Source: JBBRHQ01 sp963720735
GTDB lineage: Bacteria > Actinomycetota > Thermoleophilia > Solirubrobacterales > 70-9
Length of the DNA: 64,000 nt
Direction: 5' to 3'
Assembly (NCBI GenBank): GCA_963720735.1
Contig: CAVRGL010000002.1
Span: 1-64,000, forward strand
The position numbers and the translations under genes were made by a program. This document shows positions 8,701 to 17,055 of this stretch, piece after piece; position 1 is the first letter of the stretch; each line of letters opens with the position of its first letter. The notes under the pieces were generated by a model, which was not told the DNA's origin, did not search any database, and saw nothing but the letters and a program-made list of their open reading frames with translations.

Positions 8701-10141
8701 CGTTGGCGAGGAAGGAGGAGATCGCGTCGAAGAGGCGGAAGCGGGACTGCTCGTCATCGGCCTCGTCCTGAATCGTCACCTCGCCGACCCGCTCGGCGAC
8801 CTCGGGCACGAGGCGGGCGATCTCCGACGCGCCGCCGCCCATCTCCCAGGCGAGCGCTACCGGGTCTGCCTCGCGCACATAGGAGCGGATCGCCTGCACC
8901 CAGGGCCAGTAGGGCGGCGCCCCCTCGCTCTCATGGCAGCGCCCCCAGTGAACGTTGGCGCCGCGAAGCCGGGCGAAGGTCGCCACCTCCTCGGCGGTCC
9001 TCGTCTTGCCGATGCCCGGCTCCCCCGCGAGCAGGACGAGCTGGGCGCGGCCCCCGAGGGCCTCGTCGGCGGCGGCGCGGAGCTCGGCGAGCTCCGGCTC
9101 ACGACCGACGAAGACGCCACCGGCCAGGCCCTCGAGCGGGTTCTCGGGCGGGCGGCCGGCGTCGGCCTCGGGGAGCGGGGCGTCGCGGATCTGCTCGAGG
9201 CGCTCGCGCACCGCGGCCGCCGACTCGGGGCGATCCTGCGGGGATTTCGCCAGCAGCTCGGTGATCAGCTCATCGAGCGCCGGCGGCACCGCCGGGTTGT
9301 GGCGCGATGGCGCGACCGGCTCGGCGCTGAGGTGCTGCCCGATCACCGCCACCGCCTCGCCGCCGGTGAAGGGAGGCCGCCCGCAGACCATCTCGTAGAG
9401 CAGCACCCCCAGCGAGTAGAGGTCGGAGCGCGGGCCGGTGGTGCGCCCCAAAGCCTGCTCCGGCGGTAGGTAGGCGACCGTCCCGACCATCCCTCCACCG
9501 CGGCCCGGGCCGGTGGCGGCGAGGCCGAAGTCACCGAGACGCGCGCCTCCGTCCTCGTCGAGCCAGACGTTCGCCGGCTTCAGGTCGCGGTGGACGATCC
9601 CGCAGTGGTGGGCGTGCTCGAGCGCCCGGCAGACGTCGATCCCTATGCGGATCGCCCGGGGCAGCTCGAGGCCGTCGCCGTCGGCGGCGGCGAGCAGGCC
9701 CTTGACGTCACCGCCGGCCATGTAGGAGCTGACGATGTAGGCGCGCCCGTCCTGCTCCCCGGTCTCGAAGACGGGCACCAGGTGGGGATGCTCCCCGAGG
9801 CGCTCCATCGCCTGCATCTCGCGCCGCGCCCTGGCCAGCGCCGTCTCCCCCAGCCCGGCTGTGTCGAACAGGGCCACCGCGACCTCGCGGCCGGAACCCG
9901 TCTCGTCGCGAGCCAGGAAGACGTCCTTGCGCCCGCCACGTCCGATGAAGCCGACCATCTCGAGGTGGTCGGCGACGCGGCGCGGGGTGTCGTCGGGGAG
10001 CGGCGCTGGCGCAGGCGAGGCGGGCTCGGCGAGGTCAGCGCTCGCGCCCCCGGTTTGCTCGAGCCGCGTCCCGCAGGAATCGCAGAACGTTGCCCCTTCC
10101 CGGTTCTCGTTGCCGCACGAGGGGCAGATCATGATCACCAT
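5786..10141 (-). CDS. Zinc-ribbon / WNK-like protein kinase / STAND-type ATPase / TPR / class III adenylyl cyclase fusion
   Basis: A 1451-residue cytoplasmic signalling protein. In order: a zinc ribbon (C6, C9, C20, C23); a Ser/Thr kinase domain (about 60-320) with HRDLKPAN at 184-191 and DFG at 204-206; an AAA/STAND ATPase with Walker A GEPGIGKT at 373-380 and a Walker B-like VVVLDDLHW; a long TPR-rich helical region (about 700-1260); and a class III nucleotidyl cyclase (about 1275-1440). The cyclase keeps both metal Asp residues (FSDIESST; QGDGF) and the GRNVILAAR segment. The kinase glycine loop is GRGGRKDVF, and the usual VAIK lysine is replaced by Ala90 (VAVALF). This resembles eukaryotic WNK kinases, with Lys72 in the loop. 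It is a single gene, flanked by the Kdp operon. Confidence 0.9.
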   Translation of the reverse strand: MVIMICPSCGNENREGATFCDSCGTRLEQTGGASADLAEPASPAPAPLPDDTPRRVADHLEMVGFIGRGGRKDVFLARDETGSGREVAVALFDTAGLGETALARARREMQAMERLGEHPHLVPVFETGEQDGRAYIVSSYMAGGDVKGLLAAADGDGLELPRAIRIGIDVCRALEHAHHCGIVHRDLKPANVWLDEDGGARLGDFGLAATGPGRGGGMVGTVAYLPPEQALGRTTGPRSDLYSLGVLLYEMVCGRPPFTGGEAVAVIGQHLSAEPVAPSRHNPAVPPALDELITELLAKSPQDRPESAAAVRERLEQIRDAPLPEADAGRPPENPLEGLAGGVFVGREPELAELRAAADEALGGRAQLVLLAGEPGIGKTRTAEEVATFARLRGANVHWGRCHESEGAPPYWPWVQAIRSYVREADPVALAWEMGGGASEIARLVPEVAERVGEVTIQDEADDEQSRFRLFDAISSFLANASASRPLVVVLDDLHWADEPSLLLLEFIARGLSSSSLLLVGTYRDVELGRHHPLSRVLGELSGLERCCRVLLRGLGEAEIASYVERSAGTAAPPALVAEVHRQTEGNPFFVGEVVRLLASEGALDGGGDGRVLIPQGVRDVVGRRLDRLSEKTNVVLRSAAAIGRDFDEEALARIADVDRAELDSALEEAVGAQFLEPGRGDGRYRFAHALVRETLYEELSAAQRPALHSRIATTLEELYAEEPGRTDRRLAELAHHFNEAAGAGDPQKAVDYAERAGDQASGQLGYEEAADHYRRALEAGEIAGIDSRRRCRLLLLLGEAGMRGGNLAEARQTLETAVEEAAAIGDPELMTRAAVGVSFTAEVGGFDEKMAEALEAALEAVGPGDSPPRAILLSWLAQDYYWIDPQGRSTDLHKEAIAMARRLGDEGTLAHALSRANFVDITPEAARNGVEVNTEVIGLARKLGDRELEVRSHVLRLNNHLALGDIPAVDRDLDTYARLATELRQPSYLWHIPILRGMRAMIDGRFEEAEELALEARAGGERAGEPLAQQFFAVQALTIYRQQGRLAEIAETVAELAERYPAVRAWSVAKAAILADLGRLDEARAAFERLAENDFERIPQDAQWTISHALLTDAAAGLGDAERARLLRQRLAPYRGLVVVAGRSAAARGPVARYLGLAAETAGDAETAVADYEEAIAMSRRMGDRPFTAESSIELARVLLGRGGEGDAERAAELLDSSLDAAQRLRMAGTSERALALKLESQGLSGIDVEETIEDVIGAIEQERPDVRSYAAPDGSVTILFSDIESSTAMTERLGDERWLGVLRDHNSVFREKLNAHDGYEVKNQGDGFMLVFPSPVGALRCAIEVQRAFEERAAERPDERIRVRIGLHTGEAIAEEGDFFGRNVILAARIAAQARGGEILVSEALHDQCGSEERIEFGDPRELELKGLAGTHTVYRAHWERQGAAMSGV

Positions 10142-10157
10142 TTTGGCGATCCGCGGC

Positions 10158-10179
10158 TCAAGGGTTGCTAAGCCCTTGA
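10158..10179 (-). terminator. Stem-loop downstream of the Kdp operon
   Basis: Perfect inverted repeat TCAAGGG / CCCTTGA with an 8-nt loop, 27 nt past the stop of the last Kdp-operon gene and 17 nt before the kinase-cyclase start. There is no U tract, so it may be a weak terminator or an operator for the downstream gene. Confidence 0.4.
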
Positions 10180-10205
10180 TCGGAGCAGGAAGCAGCGGTA
10201 CCGGG

Positions 10206-10673
10206 TCAGTCAGGTTCGGCGTCGCGGGGCGCCGGGCGGACGACGATCACCTCGCCGGGCGCCGACTCGAGAAGCCAGGCGACGTCCGCAGGGTCGAGGC
10301 CGTCGCTGACGGCCGTCGCGGCCGGGACGACAAGGCGGTCGAAGCGCTCGGACTCGACCAGCTTGCGGAGCGCGTGGCGGGGCGTGCGACCCGTCTCGAT
10401 CCGGGTGTCCACGGGGATCCCCTGCTCGGCCGCCCGCTGCTCGATCGCATCGAGCAGCGGCATCGCCGACTCGCAGCGCGCCGGGAGTGAGGTCTCCGGC
10501 GAGAGGTAGAGAGGGATCTCGGCGATGTAGGCCGGAACGAGGGTCGCCTCCTCCGCCTTTGCCAGGCGCATCGCCGCCTGGAGTGTCCGCTCGGAGATCG
10601 AGTCGCCCAGGAACGGGAAGAGGATCCTCTGCTCCCCGCTTGACTTACCGTTGTTCTTGCCCATCCCCATCAT
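10206..10673 (-). CDS. UspA-like protein, last cistron of the Kdp operon
   Basis: 155 residues with a Usp/Rossmann-like pattern. The first strand is RILFPFLGDSISERTL, the middle has PVDTRIETGRTPRHALRKLVE, and a C-terminal strand ends GEVIVVRP. The canonical G-2X-G-9X-G(S/T) ATP loop is not evident, so nucleotide binding is doubtful. The ATG overlaps the stop of the truncated kdpD gene (ATGA), implying translational coupling. Because KdpD proteins normally contain a Usp domain that senses the cell's state, an extra free Usp here may partner the truncated sensor; that is inference. Confidence 0.78.
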   Translation of the reverse strand: MMGMGKNNGKSSGEQRILFPFLGDSISERTLQAAMRLAKAEEATLVPAYIAEIPLYLSPETSLPARCESAMPLLDAIEQRAAEQGIPVDTRIETGRTPRHALRKLVESERFDRLVVPAATAVSDGLDPADVAWLLESAPGEVIVVRPAPRDAEPD

Positions 10674-11833
10674 CGTGATCCCTCCTCCCCGCCGCGCTCT
10701 GTCCGGTCCGCGACGATCCTCAGGTCGACCCCGGGGAGCAGCCGCATCAGGCGGTTTGGAAGCGGCTCGGACAGGCGGCCGAGTCGTCCCCCGCTCTGGT
10801 GCGGGCGCCCGATCAGTACGTAGGTCGTTCCCCGGTCTGTCGCAACCCTTGCCGTGGTCTCGGCGACGTCGCGACCTTGCTCCACCAGCAGGTGGGCGCC
10901 GAGCACCGAGGCCAGCTTGCGCAGCGCCTGAAGCTGATCGGCCTCCTCGTCACCGGGCGCAGAGGACTGCACATAGAGCAGATCGAGCTCGGCCCCGAGG
11001 CGCTGGGCGGAGCGCCATGCCCGGCGTACCAGCCGCTGAGAGCTCGGTCGCGGAGTGATCAGGGCCAGCAGCCGCTCCCCGACCGCCTGCGTAGCTGCCG
11101 TCTCCCTCAGCCTGTCGTCCCGGGTGCCGAGGGCCTCCGGCGCGATCAGTCGCTTCGCTTCAACCTCCTCGGCGACCTGCCGCAGCGCGACCTCGCGCAG
11201 GGCGGCGAGGTTCTCGATCTTGAAGAAGCCGCCGAGCGCAGTGTCCACCCGCTCGGGCGGGTAGACCTTGCCGGCGCGCAGGCGCTCGAGCAGCGCCTCA
11301 GGGGTGAGGTCGATCAGGATCACCTCGTCGGCGGTCCCCAGAACCGAGTCGGGAAAGGTCTCCCGCACCCGGACCCCGGTCAGCTCGGCCACCTGGTCGT
11401 TGAGCGACTCCAAGTGCTGGACGTTGACGGTGGAGAAGACGTCTATTCCCGCTTCCAGCACGTCCTCGATGTCTTCGTAGCGCTTCTCGTGCCTCATTCC
11501 GGGGGCGTTGGTATGGGCCAGCTCGTCGATCAGCGCCAGGTCCGGGGCCCTGGCGATCACCGCATCGGTATCCATCTCCCGCACGACCGTCTCCCGGTAG
11601 GGAACCCGCAACTCGGGAACCGCCTCGAAACCCTCGGCGAGAGCCATCGTCTCGCGGCGGTCGTGCGGTTCCAGGTAGCCGATCACGACGTCCTCCCCGG
11701 CTTCCGCCTCGGCGTGCCCCTCCTGAAGCATCCGATAGGTCTTTCCCACCCCAGCGGCCATCCCGAGGAAGATCTTGTAGTGGCCGCGGGTGCCCTCGGT
11801 GGGTGAATCGTCGGTTCTCCGAAGCTCGGCCAT
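10670..11833 (-). CDS. kdpD: Truncated KdpD: sensor and Usp domains without a histidine kinase
   Basis: 387 residues from ATG 11833. Residues about 15-225 are the KdpD N-terminal domain with Walker A GMAAGVGKT (24-32) and the characteristic ALIDELAHTNAPGMRHEKRY and TVNVQHLESL segments. Residues about 245-370 form a Usp-like domain. The four-helix membrane region, GAF, HisKA and HATPase domains of full KdpD (about 900 residues) are absent, and no kdpE lies nearby. Short KdpD proteins of this type are known in some actinobacteria and cyanobacteria. It starts 1 nt after the preceding stop (TGAGATG) and overlaps the next gene. Confidence 0.9.
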   Translation of the reverse strand: MAELRRTDDSPTEGTRGHYKIFLGMAAGVGKTYRMLQEGHAEAEAGEDVVIGYLEPHDRRETMALAEGFEAVPELRVPYRETVVREMDTDAVIARAPDLALIDELAHTNAPGMRHEKRYEDIEDVLEAGIDVFSTVNVQHLESLNDQVAELTGVRVRETFPDSVLGTADEVILIDLTPEALLERLRAGKVYPPERVDTALGGFFKIENLAALREVALRQVAEEVEAKRLIAPEALGTRDDRLRETAATQAVGERLLALITPRPSSQRLVRRAWRSAQRLGAELDLLYVQSSAPGDEEADQLQALRKLASVLGAHLLVEQGRDVAETTARVATDRGTTYVLIGRPHQSGGRLGRLSEPLPNRLMRLLPGVDLRIVADRTERGGEEGSR

Positions 11834-11834
11834 C

Positions 11835-12326
11835 TCATGCCTCTGCGCTCGCGCCGTCAAGTGCATCGATTGCGGCACGGAGATCAGCCTTGAAGGCTCC
11901 CCGTATCGTAGGTGAGTAAAGCGGTCCGGCGGGATCGATGAGCAGTAGGCGCAGAAGCGCCACGCCCCTTGGATCGATCGGCTGGCCAAATCGCAGCATC
12001 CGCTCCGCGATGGAGATCTCCTTTTCCGCGTGGAGCACCTCGTCGTGATCCGGGGCGACGGCCGAGCCAGGGCCGAGAGATGGGGCCGCTTCTCTCAGGC
12101 CGGCCAGCGCATCGGCGAGCCGGCGCCGGCTGCCGGGTGCCACCAGTTGGGCGGCACGCGCGGCGAGTGCCGCCGAATCCCGCTCCTCGGCTCCCGCGGC
12201 GAGAGCCAGGTCGAGCGAAGACCGGCGAAACCGCGAGAGGATTTCGCCAGCGAGACGTCGGGGCGCCGGCCGGCCTGCTGTTAACGGGGGTCGCCGGCCG
12301 AGCGTGAGCTGACCCGCGCCGGCCAC
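11835..12326 (-). CDS. Conserved hypothetical protein within the Kdp operon
   Basis: A 163-residue, Ala/Arg/Leu-rich, probably all-helical soluble protein beginning at GTG 12326, 1 nt after the kdpB stop, and ending 1 nt before kdpD. Segments AARAAQLVAPGSRRRLADAL and DPRGVALLRLLLIDPAGPLY resemble an uncharacterised actinobacterial family that I know only as hypothetical proteins. No catalytic motif or membrane segment is seen. Position between the pump subunits and the sensor suggests a regulatory or assembly role in K+ uptake, which is inference only. Confidence 0.75.
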   Translation of the reverse strand: MAGAGQLTLGRRPPLTAGRPAPRRLAGEILSRFRRSSLDLALAAGAEERDSAALAARAAQLVAPGSRRRLADALAGLREAAPSLGPGSAVAPDHDEVLHAEKEISIAERMLRFGQPIDPRGVALLRLLLIDPAGPLYSPTIRGAFKADLRAAIDALDGASAEA

Positions 12327-12327
12327 C

Positions 12328-14390
12328 TCACGCCCCCAGGAGGTTGTGGACGATCAGGTCGATCAGCTTGATCCCGATGAAGGGGGCGATCAGGCCGCCC
12401 AGCCCATAGATCAGCATGTTGCGGCGCAGCAGCGCGGTGGCGCCGATCGGCCGGTAGCGGACCCCGCGCAGCGAGAGCGGGATCAGCAGGGGGATGATCA
12501 GCGCGTTGAAGATGACCGCCGAGAGGATCGCCGACATCGGCGTCCCCAGGGACATGATGTTGAGCGAGTCAAGCGGCCCGCGCTGACCGGCGACCGCGTA
12601 GGTGGTGGCGAACATCGCCGGCAGGATCGCGAAGTACTTTGCGACGTCGTTGGCGATCGAGAAGGTGGTCAGCGCGCCGCGGGTGATCAGCAGCTGCTTG
12701 CCGACCTCGACGATCTCGATCAGTTTGGTTGGATTCGAGTCGAGGTCGACCATGTTGCCCGCCTCGCGCGCAGCCTGGGTGCCTGTGTTCATCGCCACCC
12801 CCACGTCGGCCTGGGCCAGCGCCGGGGCGTCGTTGGTGCCGTCCCCGGTCATCGCGATCAGCCGCCCGTCGGCCTGCTGCTCCTTGATCAGCTCCAGCTT
12901 GCGCTCCGGAGTCGCCTCGGCGAGGAAGTCGTCCACACCCGCCTCGTCGGCGATCTTTGCCGCGGTCAAGCGGTTGTCGCCGGTGACCATGATCGTGCGG
13001 ATGCCCATCGCCCGGAGCTGGTCGAAGCGGACCGTCATTCCCTCCTTGACCACGTCCTTCAGGTAGATGACTCCGAGCACCACGCTGTCGCGCGATACGG
13101 CGAGCGGCGTCCCGCCCTCGCGGGCGATCTTCTCCAGCTCCGCGTCGAGCTGGGGGGAGCCTGACCCCCCTCGGAAGAGATCCAGGCCTTGATCGCGTCC
13201 CCCGCCCCCTTGCGCAGCTGGGTCCCGTTGAAGTCGACGCCGCTCATCCTCGTCTCGGCGCTGAACGGGACGAAATCCGGCTCGTGACCGGCGAAGTCGT
13301 GCTCGCGCACGCCGAAGCCCTTGGCCAGCACCACGATCGAGCGGCCCTCCGGCGTCTCGTCGGCCAGCGAGGACATCTGGGCTGCCTCGGCGAGGTCGTG
13401 ATCGGAGATTCCGGGCATCGGGATGAACTCGGTCGCCTCGCGGTTCCCGAGGGTGATCGTGCCCGTCTTGTCAAGTAGCAGGACATCGCAGTCTCCCGAC
13501 GCCTCGACCGCCCGGCCCGAGAGGGCCAGCACGTTTCGCCGCACCAGGCGGTCCATGCCGGCGATCCCAATCGCCGAGAGCAGCGCCCCGATCGTGGTCG
13601 GGATCAGCGCCACCAGCAGGGCGATCAGGGTCGTCTCGGAGAGCTGCGTGCCGGCGAAAAGCCCGAACGGCCTCAGCGAAACAATCACCAGGACGAAGAC
13701 CAGCGTCAGGGCGGCGAGCAGGATCCCCAGGGCGATCTCGTTGGGAGTCTTCCGTCTCTCCGCTCCCTCGACCAGCGCGATCATCCGGTCGAGGAACGAC
13801 TTGCCCGGCTCCTGGGTGATCTCGACGACGATCCGGTCGGAGAGGACCTTGGTGCCTCCGGTGACGGCGCTGCGATCGCCACCGGCCTCGCGGATCACCG
13901 GCGCCGACTCGCCGGTGATCGCCGACTCGTCGACCGAGGCGATCCCCTCGATCACGGTGCCATCTCCCGGGATCGCCTCCCCGGCGACGACGATCACGAC
14001 ATCGCCGCGGGCCAGCTCGGAGGCGGGCCGGGTGCCGCCGTCGCGGAGGTTGGCGACCGTCTCGGTCCTCATCGCCCGCAGGCTGGCGGCCTGGGCCCGG
14101 CCGCGACCTTCCGCCAGTGCCTCCGCGAGGTTGGCGAAGACGACGGTGAGCCAGAGCCAGGCCGAGACGCTGAAGGTGAACCAGGCGGGCTCGCCGCCGC
14201 CGCCGAGCGGCTTTCCCCCGAAGACCTGGATCAACCAGGCGACGGTGGTGATCGCCGCGCCGATCTCGACCACGAACATAACCGGGTTCAGTACCTGCAC
14301 CCGCGGGTCGAGCTTCCTCAGCGACTCGATCAGTGCCGGGCGGACGATCGATGGGTCGAACAGCGAGCGTGGCTGATTTTCAGTGGTCAT
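12328..14390 (-). pseudogene. kdpB: KdpB, P-type ATPase subunit, interrupted by one frameshift
   Basis: Catalytic subunit of the KdpFABC K+ pump in the inner membrane. The N-terminal frame (ATG 14390) has membrane helices, TGES at 159-162 and the phosphorylation motif DKTGTIT with Asp307. The C-terminal frame (to 12328) carries VMVTGDNRLTAAKIA, the hinge GDGTNDAPALAQADVGVAMN, and the last helices ending HNLLGA. The frames join at a run of six G (13152-13157 on the plus strand); one additional base restores QLDAELEKIAREGGTPLAV and a normal KdpB of about 685 residues. The gene overlaps kdpC (ATGA). Loss of one base in the homopolymer, real or technical, is the likely cause. Confidence 0.88.
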
Positions 14391-15037
14391 TGCCCCGCCT
14401 CCCGGTCGAGCGCCATGTTCAGCTCGAGGACGTTGACGCCGGGCTCCCCGAAGAGGCCGAGGAAGCGCCCGTCGGTGTGATCTGAGATCAGGCTCTCCAC
14501 GTTGGCGAGCGGCAGGTTGCGGACGGCGGCGATCCGGTGCGCCTGGATGCGCGCGTTGGCCTGCGAGATCTGCGGATCGACCCCCGAAGCCGACTGGGTG
14601 ATCGCGTCGACCGGAACCTGGTCCTTGCTCAAAGTGCGGTCGAAGGGCCGCTCGAGCTTCAGGTAGGCGGCGAGGTTGGCCTCGACCAGGTCCCGAGCGT
14701 CCTTGCTGTTCGGCCCGAGGTTGCTGAAGTAGGTGACGTCGGGCGTGTAGCCGGTCTGCGAGGGCCGCGGCTGGAAGTAGCGGGGGTCGGGCACGAGCAC
14801 CGGATTGCCGTCTGCGTCGACCTTCGGCTTGCCGTTCTTGCCCAGCACCGGCTTGGAGAAGGACTGGGCGATCAGGGTGGAGCCGACCAGCTTCCCGTCG
14901 ACGCTCAGGCGAGAGCCGTTGGCGTGGCCCGGGAAGACGACCTGGGCGATGCCGGTCATCGCGAGCGGGTACGCCAGGCCAAACAGGACGGTGAAGGCGA
15001 TCACCGCGAGCAGGGAAGTGGCGACGGTTCGGCGCAT
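14387..15037 (-). CDS. kdpC: KdpC, potassium-transporting ATPase subunit C
   Basis: 216 residues from ATG 15037. One N-terminal membrane helix (SLLAVIAFTVLFGLAYPLAMTG) is followed by the extracytoplasmic KdpC domain with GSTLIAQSFSKP, PDPRYFQPRPS, and the conserved QSASGVDPQISQANARIQAHRIA segment. KdpC stabilises the KdpA-KdpB contact and contributes to ATP affinity. Unusually it precedes kdpB; the common order is A-B-C. The start is 1 nt after a small membrane ORF (TGAGATG), and its end overlaps kdpB by ATGA. Confidence 0.95.
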   Translation of the reverse strand: MRRTVATSLLAVIAFTVLFGLAYPLAMTGIAQVVFPGHANGSRLSVDGKLVGSTLIAQSFSKPVLGKNGKPKVDADGNPVLVPDPRYFQPRPSQTGYTPDVTYFSNLGPNSKDARDLVEANLAAYLKLERPFDRTLSKDQVPVDAITQSASGVDPQISQANARIQAHRIAAVRNLPLANVESLISDHTDGRFLGLFGEPGVNVLELNMALDREAGQ

Positions 15038-15038
15038 C

Positions 15039-15188
15039 TCAGATGGATCTCCTCGTCGAGGCCCGGAGGACGGGTCCGAGCAGCAGGCCTGTGTGAGCGA
15101 GCTCCCCGACCAGAAGCGCGAGCAGGCTGAGGGCGGCGGAGTAGATAGCCACCGCTGCGAGCAGGGTGAGCAGAGCCCGGCCACCCAT
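15039..15188 (-). CDS. Putative small membrane protein between kdpA and kdpC
   Basis: 49 codons: MGGRALLTLLAAVAIYSAAL and onward form one continuous hydrophobic helix of about 28 residues, followed by a short polar tail with RASTRRSI. The ATG overlaps the kdpA stop (TGATG) and the stop is 1 nt before the kdpC ATG (TGAGATG), the same tight coupling seen along the whole operon. In the usual operon kdpB occupies this place. I recognise no family; a KdpF-like accessory peptide is the natural guess. Confidence 0.6.
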   Translation of the reverse strand: MGGRALLTLLAAVAIYSAALSLLALLVGELAHTGLLLGPVLRASTRRSI

Positions 15189-16942
15189 CAGAACAGCCTC
15201 GTGGTCAGGCTCTGGACGATCGGTCCGAGCAGGAGGGCCGGAAAGAAGGTGAGGGCGCCGACCAGGATGATCACGCCGACCAGCAGCACGACGAAGGTCG
15301 GGGTGTCAGTACGCATCGTTCCCGGCCCGACGGGAGCGACCTTCTTGCCGGCGAGCGAGCCGGCGACGGCGAGGACGAAGATGATCGGGATGAACCGGGC
15401 CAGGGTCATCGTCGCGCCGCCGAGCAGGTCGGCGAAGGAAATCCCGTATGAACCGACGTTTCCGGGTGGGTTGGGCTGGACGAACCCCGTGTAGCCGGCG
15501 AACGCGGAGCCGTTGTTGTTGGCCTGGGAGAGGTAGGCGTAGAGCGTCTCGGAGAAACCCTGCGGACCGTTGGCGAAGATCGACCTGGTCCCGGCCCGGG
15601 TGGCGGTCGCCAGCCCTGCGGTCACCAGAACGGCCAGTGGCGTGAACAGGACCCCCAGCGAGATCAGCTTGATCTCCCGCGCCGCGACCTTCTTGCCCAG
15701 GTATTCGGGCGTCCTGCCCACCATCAGGCCGCCGATGAACACCGCGAGCAGGACGAAGAGCAGCATCGAGTAGAGGCCGGTGCCGACACCGCCGAAGACC
15801 ACCTCGCTGGCCGCCAGACCCGACATCGGCACCGCCCCTCCGAGGCCGGTGTAGGACTCATGGGCGGAGTCGACCGAGCCGTTCGAGGTGACCGTCGTCG
15901 TTGTTGCCCACAACGCCGACTCGGCGATCCCGTTGCGCTGCTCCTTGCCCTCCATGTTTCCGCCGGTCGAGCCGTCCATCGCCAGCGTGGGAGAGCCAGC
16001 GGCGTGCTGGGCCGGCGTCCCGTGCTGCTCGGAAGGGATGATCACCGCGATGAAGGCGATGTAGATCGCCAGCATCGCCGCGAAGATCGCCCAACCCTCG
16101 CGGGTGCGGCCGACCAGCTTCCCGTAGGTATAGGTCAGCGCCGCCGGGATCAGGAGGATCGAGAGCAGCTCGACCATGTTGGTGAGCTGGTTCGGGTTCT
16201 CGAAGGGCATCGACGAATTGACGTTGAAGAAGCCGCCGCCGTTGGTCCCCAGCTGCTTGATCGCGACCTGCGAGGCAGCCGGGCCCAGGGCCAGGGTCTG
16301 GCCGGCGCCCTCCAGGGTGTGCCCGACCACCGAGCCTTCCAGCGTCTGCACCACGCCCTGCGAAACCAGTACGAGCGCGACGATCACCGAGAGCGGCAGC
16401 AGGACGTAGTAGAGGCTGCGGGTCAGGTCCTGCCAGAAGTTGCCCAGCCCGTTGCCGCTGCGGCCGACGATGCCGCGGATGAAGGCCAGCAAGACGCATA
16501 TGCCGACGGCCGGAGTGACGAAGTTCTCCACCGTCAGCCCCGCCATCTGGGCAAAGTAGGTAAGCGTCGTCTCCCCGCCGTAGTACTGCCAGTTGGTGTT
16601 GGAGACGAATGAGGAGGCGGTGTTGAAGCTGACGTCCCACGGTCCGGAATCGAACCCGTGCGGGTTGAACGGCTGGATCCCCTGGGTGCGCAGGATCAGG
16701 TAGAGCGCCACCCAGGAGAAGAGAGAGAAGAGGACCACGCTGCGCGCGTACTCCTTCCAGTCCTGCTCCTCGTCAGGGCTCACCCGCAGCACCCTGTAGG
16801 TGAGGCGCTCGAGCGGCCCGAGGATCGGGCTGAGAAGAACGGGCCGGCCCTCGAAGACGCGGGCCATATAGGCCCCGAGAAGCGGCGTCAGGGCTATCAG
16901 GATGCCGAGGAAGAGAGCGACTTGCAGCCAACCCTGGGCCAT
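15188..16942 (-). CDS. kdpA: KdpA, potassium-binding and translocating subunit
   Basis: Polytopic inner-membrane protein of 584 residues, the channel-like K+ selectivity subunit of KdpFABC. Recognisable pieces: FNTASSFVSNTNWQYYGGET and TNGGGFFNVNSSMPFENP, both corresponding to selectivity-filter loops, plus GRTPEYLGKKVAAREIKL and the last filter repeat SQANNNGSAFAGY. Length and about ten hydrophobic segments agree with the family. It starts inside the kdpF stop (TGATG), and its own stop overlaps the next small ORF in the same way. Confidence 0.96.
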   Translation of the reverse strand: MAQGWLQVALFLGILIALTPLLGAYMARVFEGRPVLLSPILGPLERLTYRVLRVSPDEEQDWKEYARSVVLFSLFSWVALYLILRTQGIQPFNPHGFDSGPWDVSFNTASSFVSNTNWQYYGGETTLTYFAQMAGLTVENFVTPAVGICVLLAFIRGIVGRSGNGLGNFWQDLTRSLYYVLLPLSVIVALVLVSQGVVQTLEGSVVGHTLEGAGQTLALGPAASQVAIKQLGTNGGGFFNVNSSMPFENPNQLTNMVELLSILLIPAALTYTYGKLVGRTREGWAIFAAMLAIYIAFIAVIIPSEQHGTPAQHAAGSPTLAMDGSTGGNMEGKEQRNGIAESALWATTTTVTSNGSVDSAHESYTGLGGAVPMSGLAASEVVFGGVGTGLYSMLLFVLLAVFIGGLMVGRTPEYLGKKVAAREIKLISLGVLFTPLAVLVTAGLATATRAGTRSIFANGPQGFSETLYAYLSQANNNGSAFAGYTGFVQPNPPGNVGSYGISFADLLGGATMTLARFIPIIFVLAVAGSLAGKKVAPVGPGTMRTDTPTFVVLLVGVIILVGALTFFPALLLGPIVQSLTTRLF

Positions 16943-17055
16943 CAGAGCTTCTCCCCGCGCACCAGCGCGTAGAGCAGGTAGGCGAAAACGAGCGCCGAGA
17001 CGATCAATCCGAAGATGTCGGCGCCACTGAGGGCGCTCAGCGGGAGCATGCTCAT
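16942..17055 (-). CDS. kdpF: KdpF, small stabilising subunit of the Kdp pump
   Basis: 37 codons from ATG 17055. The single membrane helix IFGLIVSALVFAYLLYALVR followed by GEKL matches the KdpF pattern (hydrophobic helix ending Y-L-x-Y-A-L then a charged tail). KdpF binds KdpA and stabilises the complex. It overlaps both the preceding small ORF (ATGA) and kdpA (TGATG). Confidence 0.88.
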   Translation of the reverse strand: MSMLPLSALSGADIFGLIVSALVFAYLLYALVRGEKL

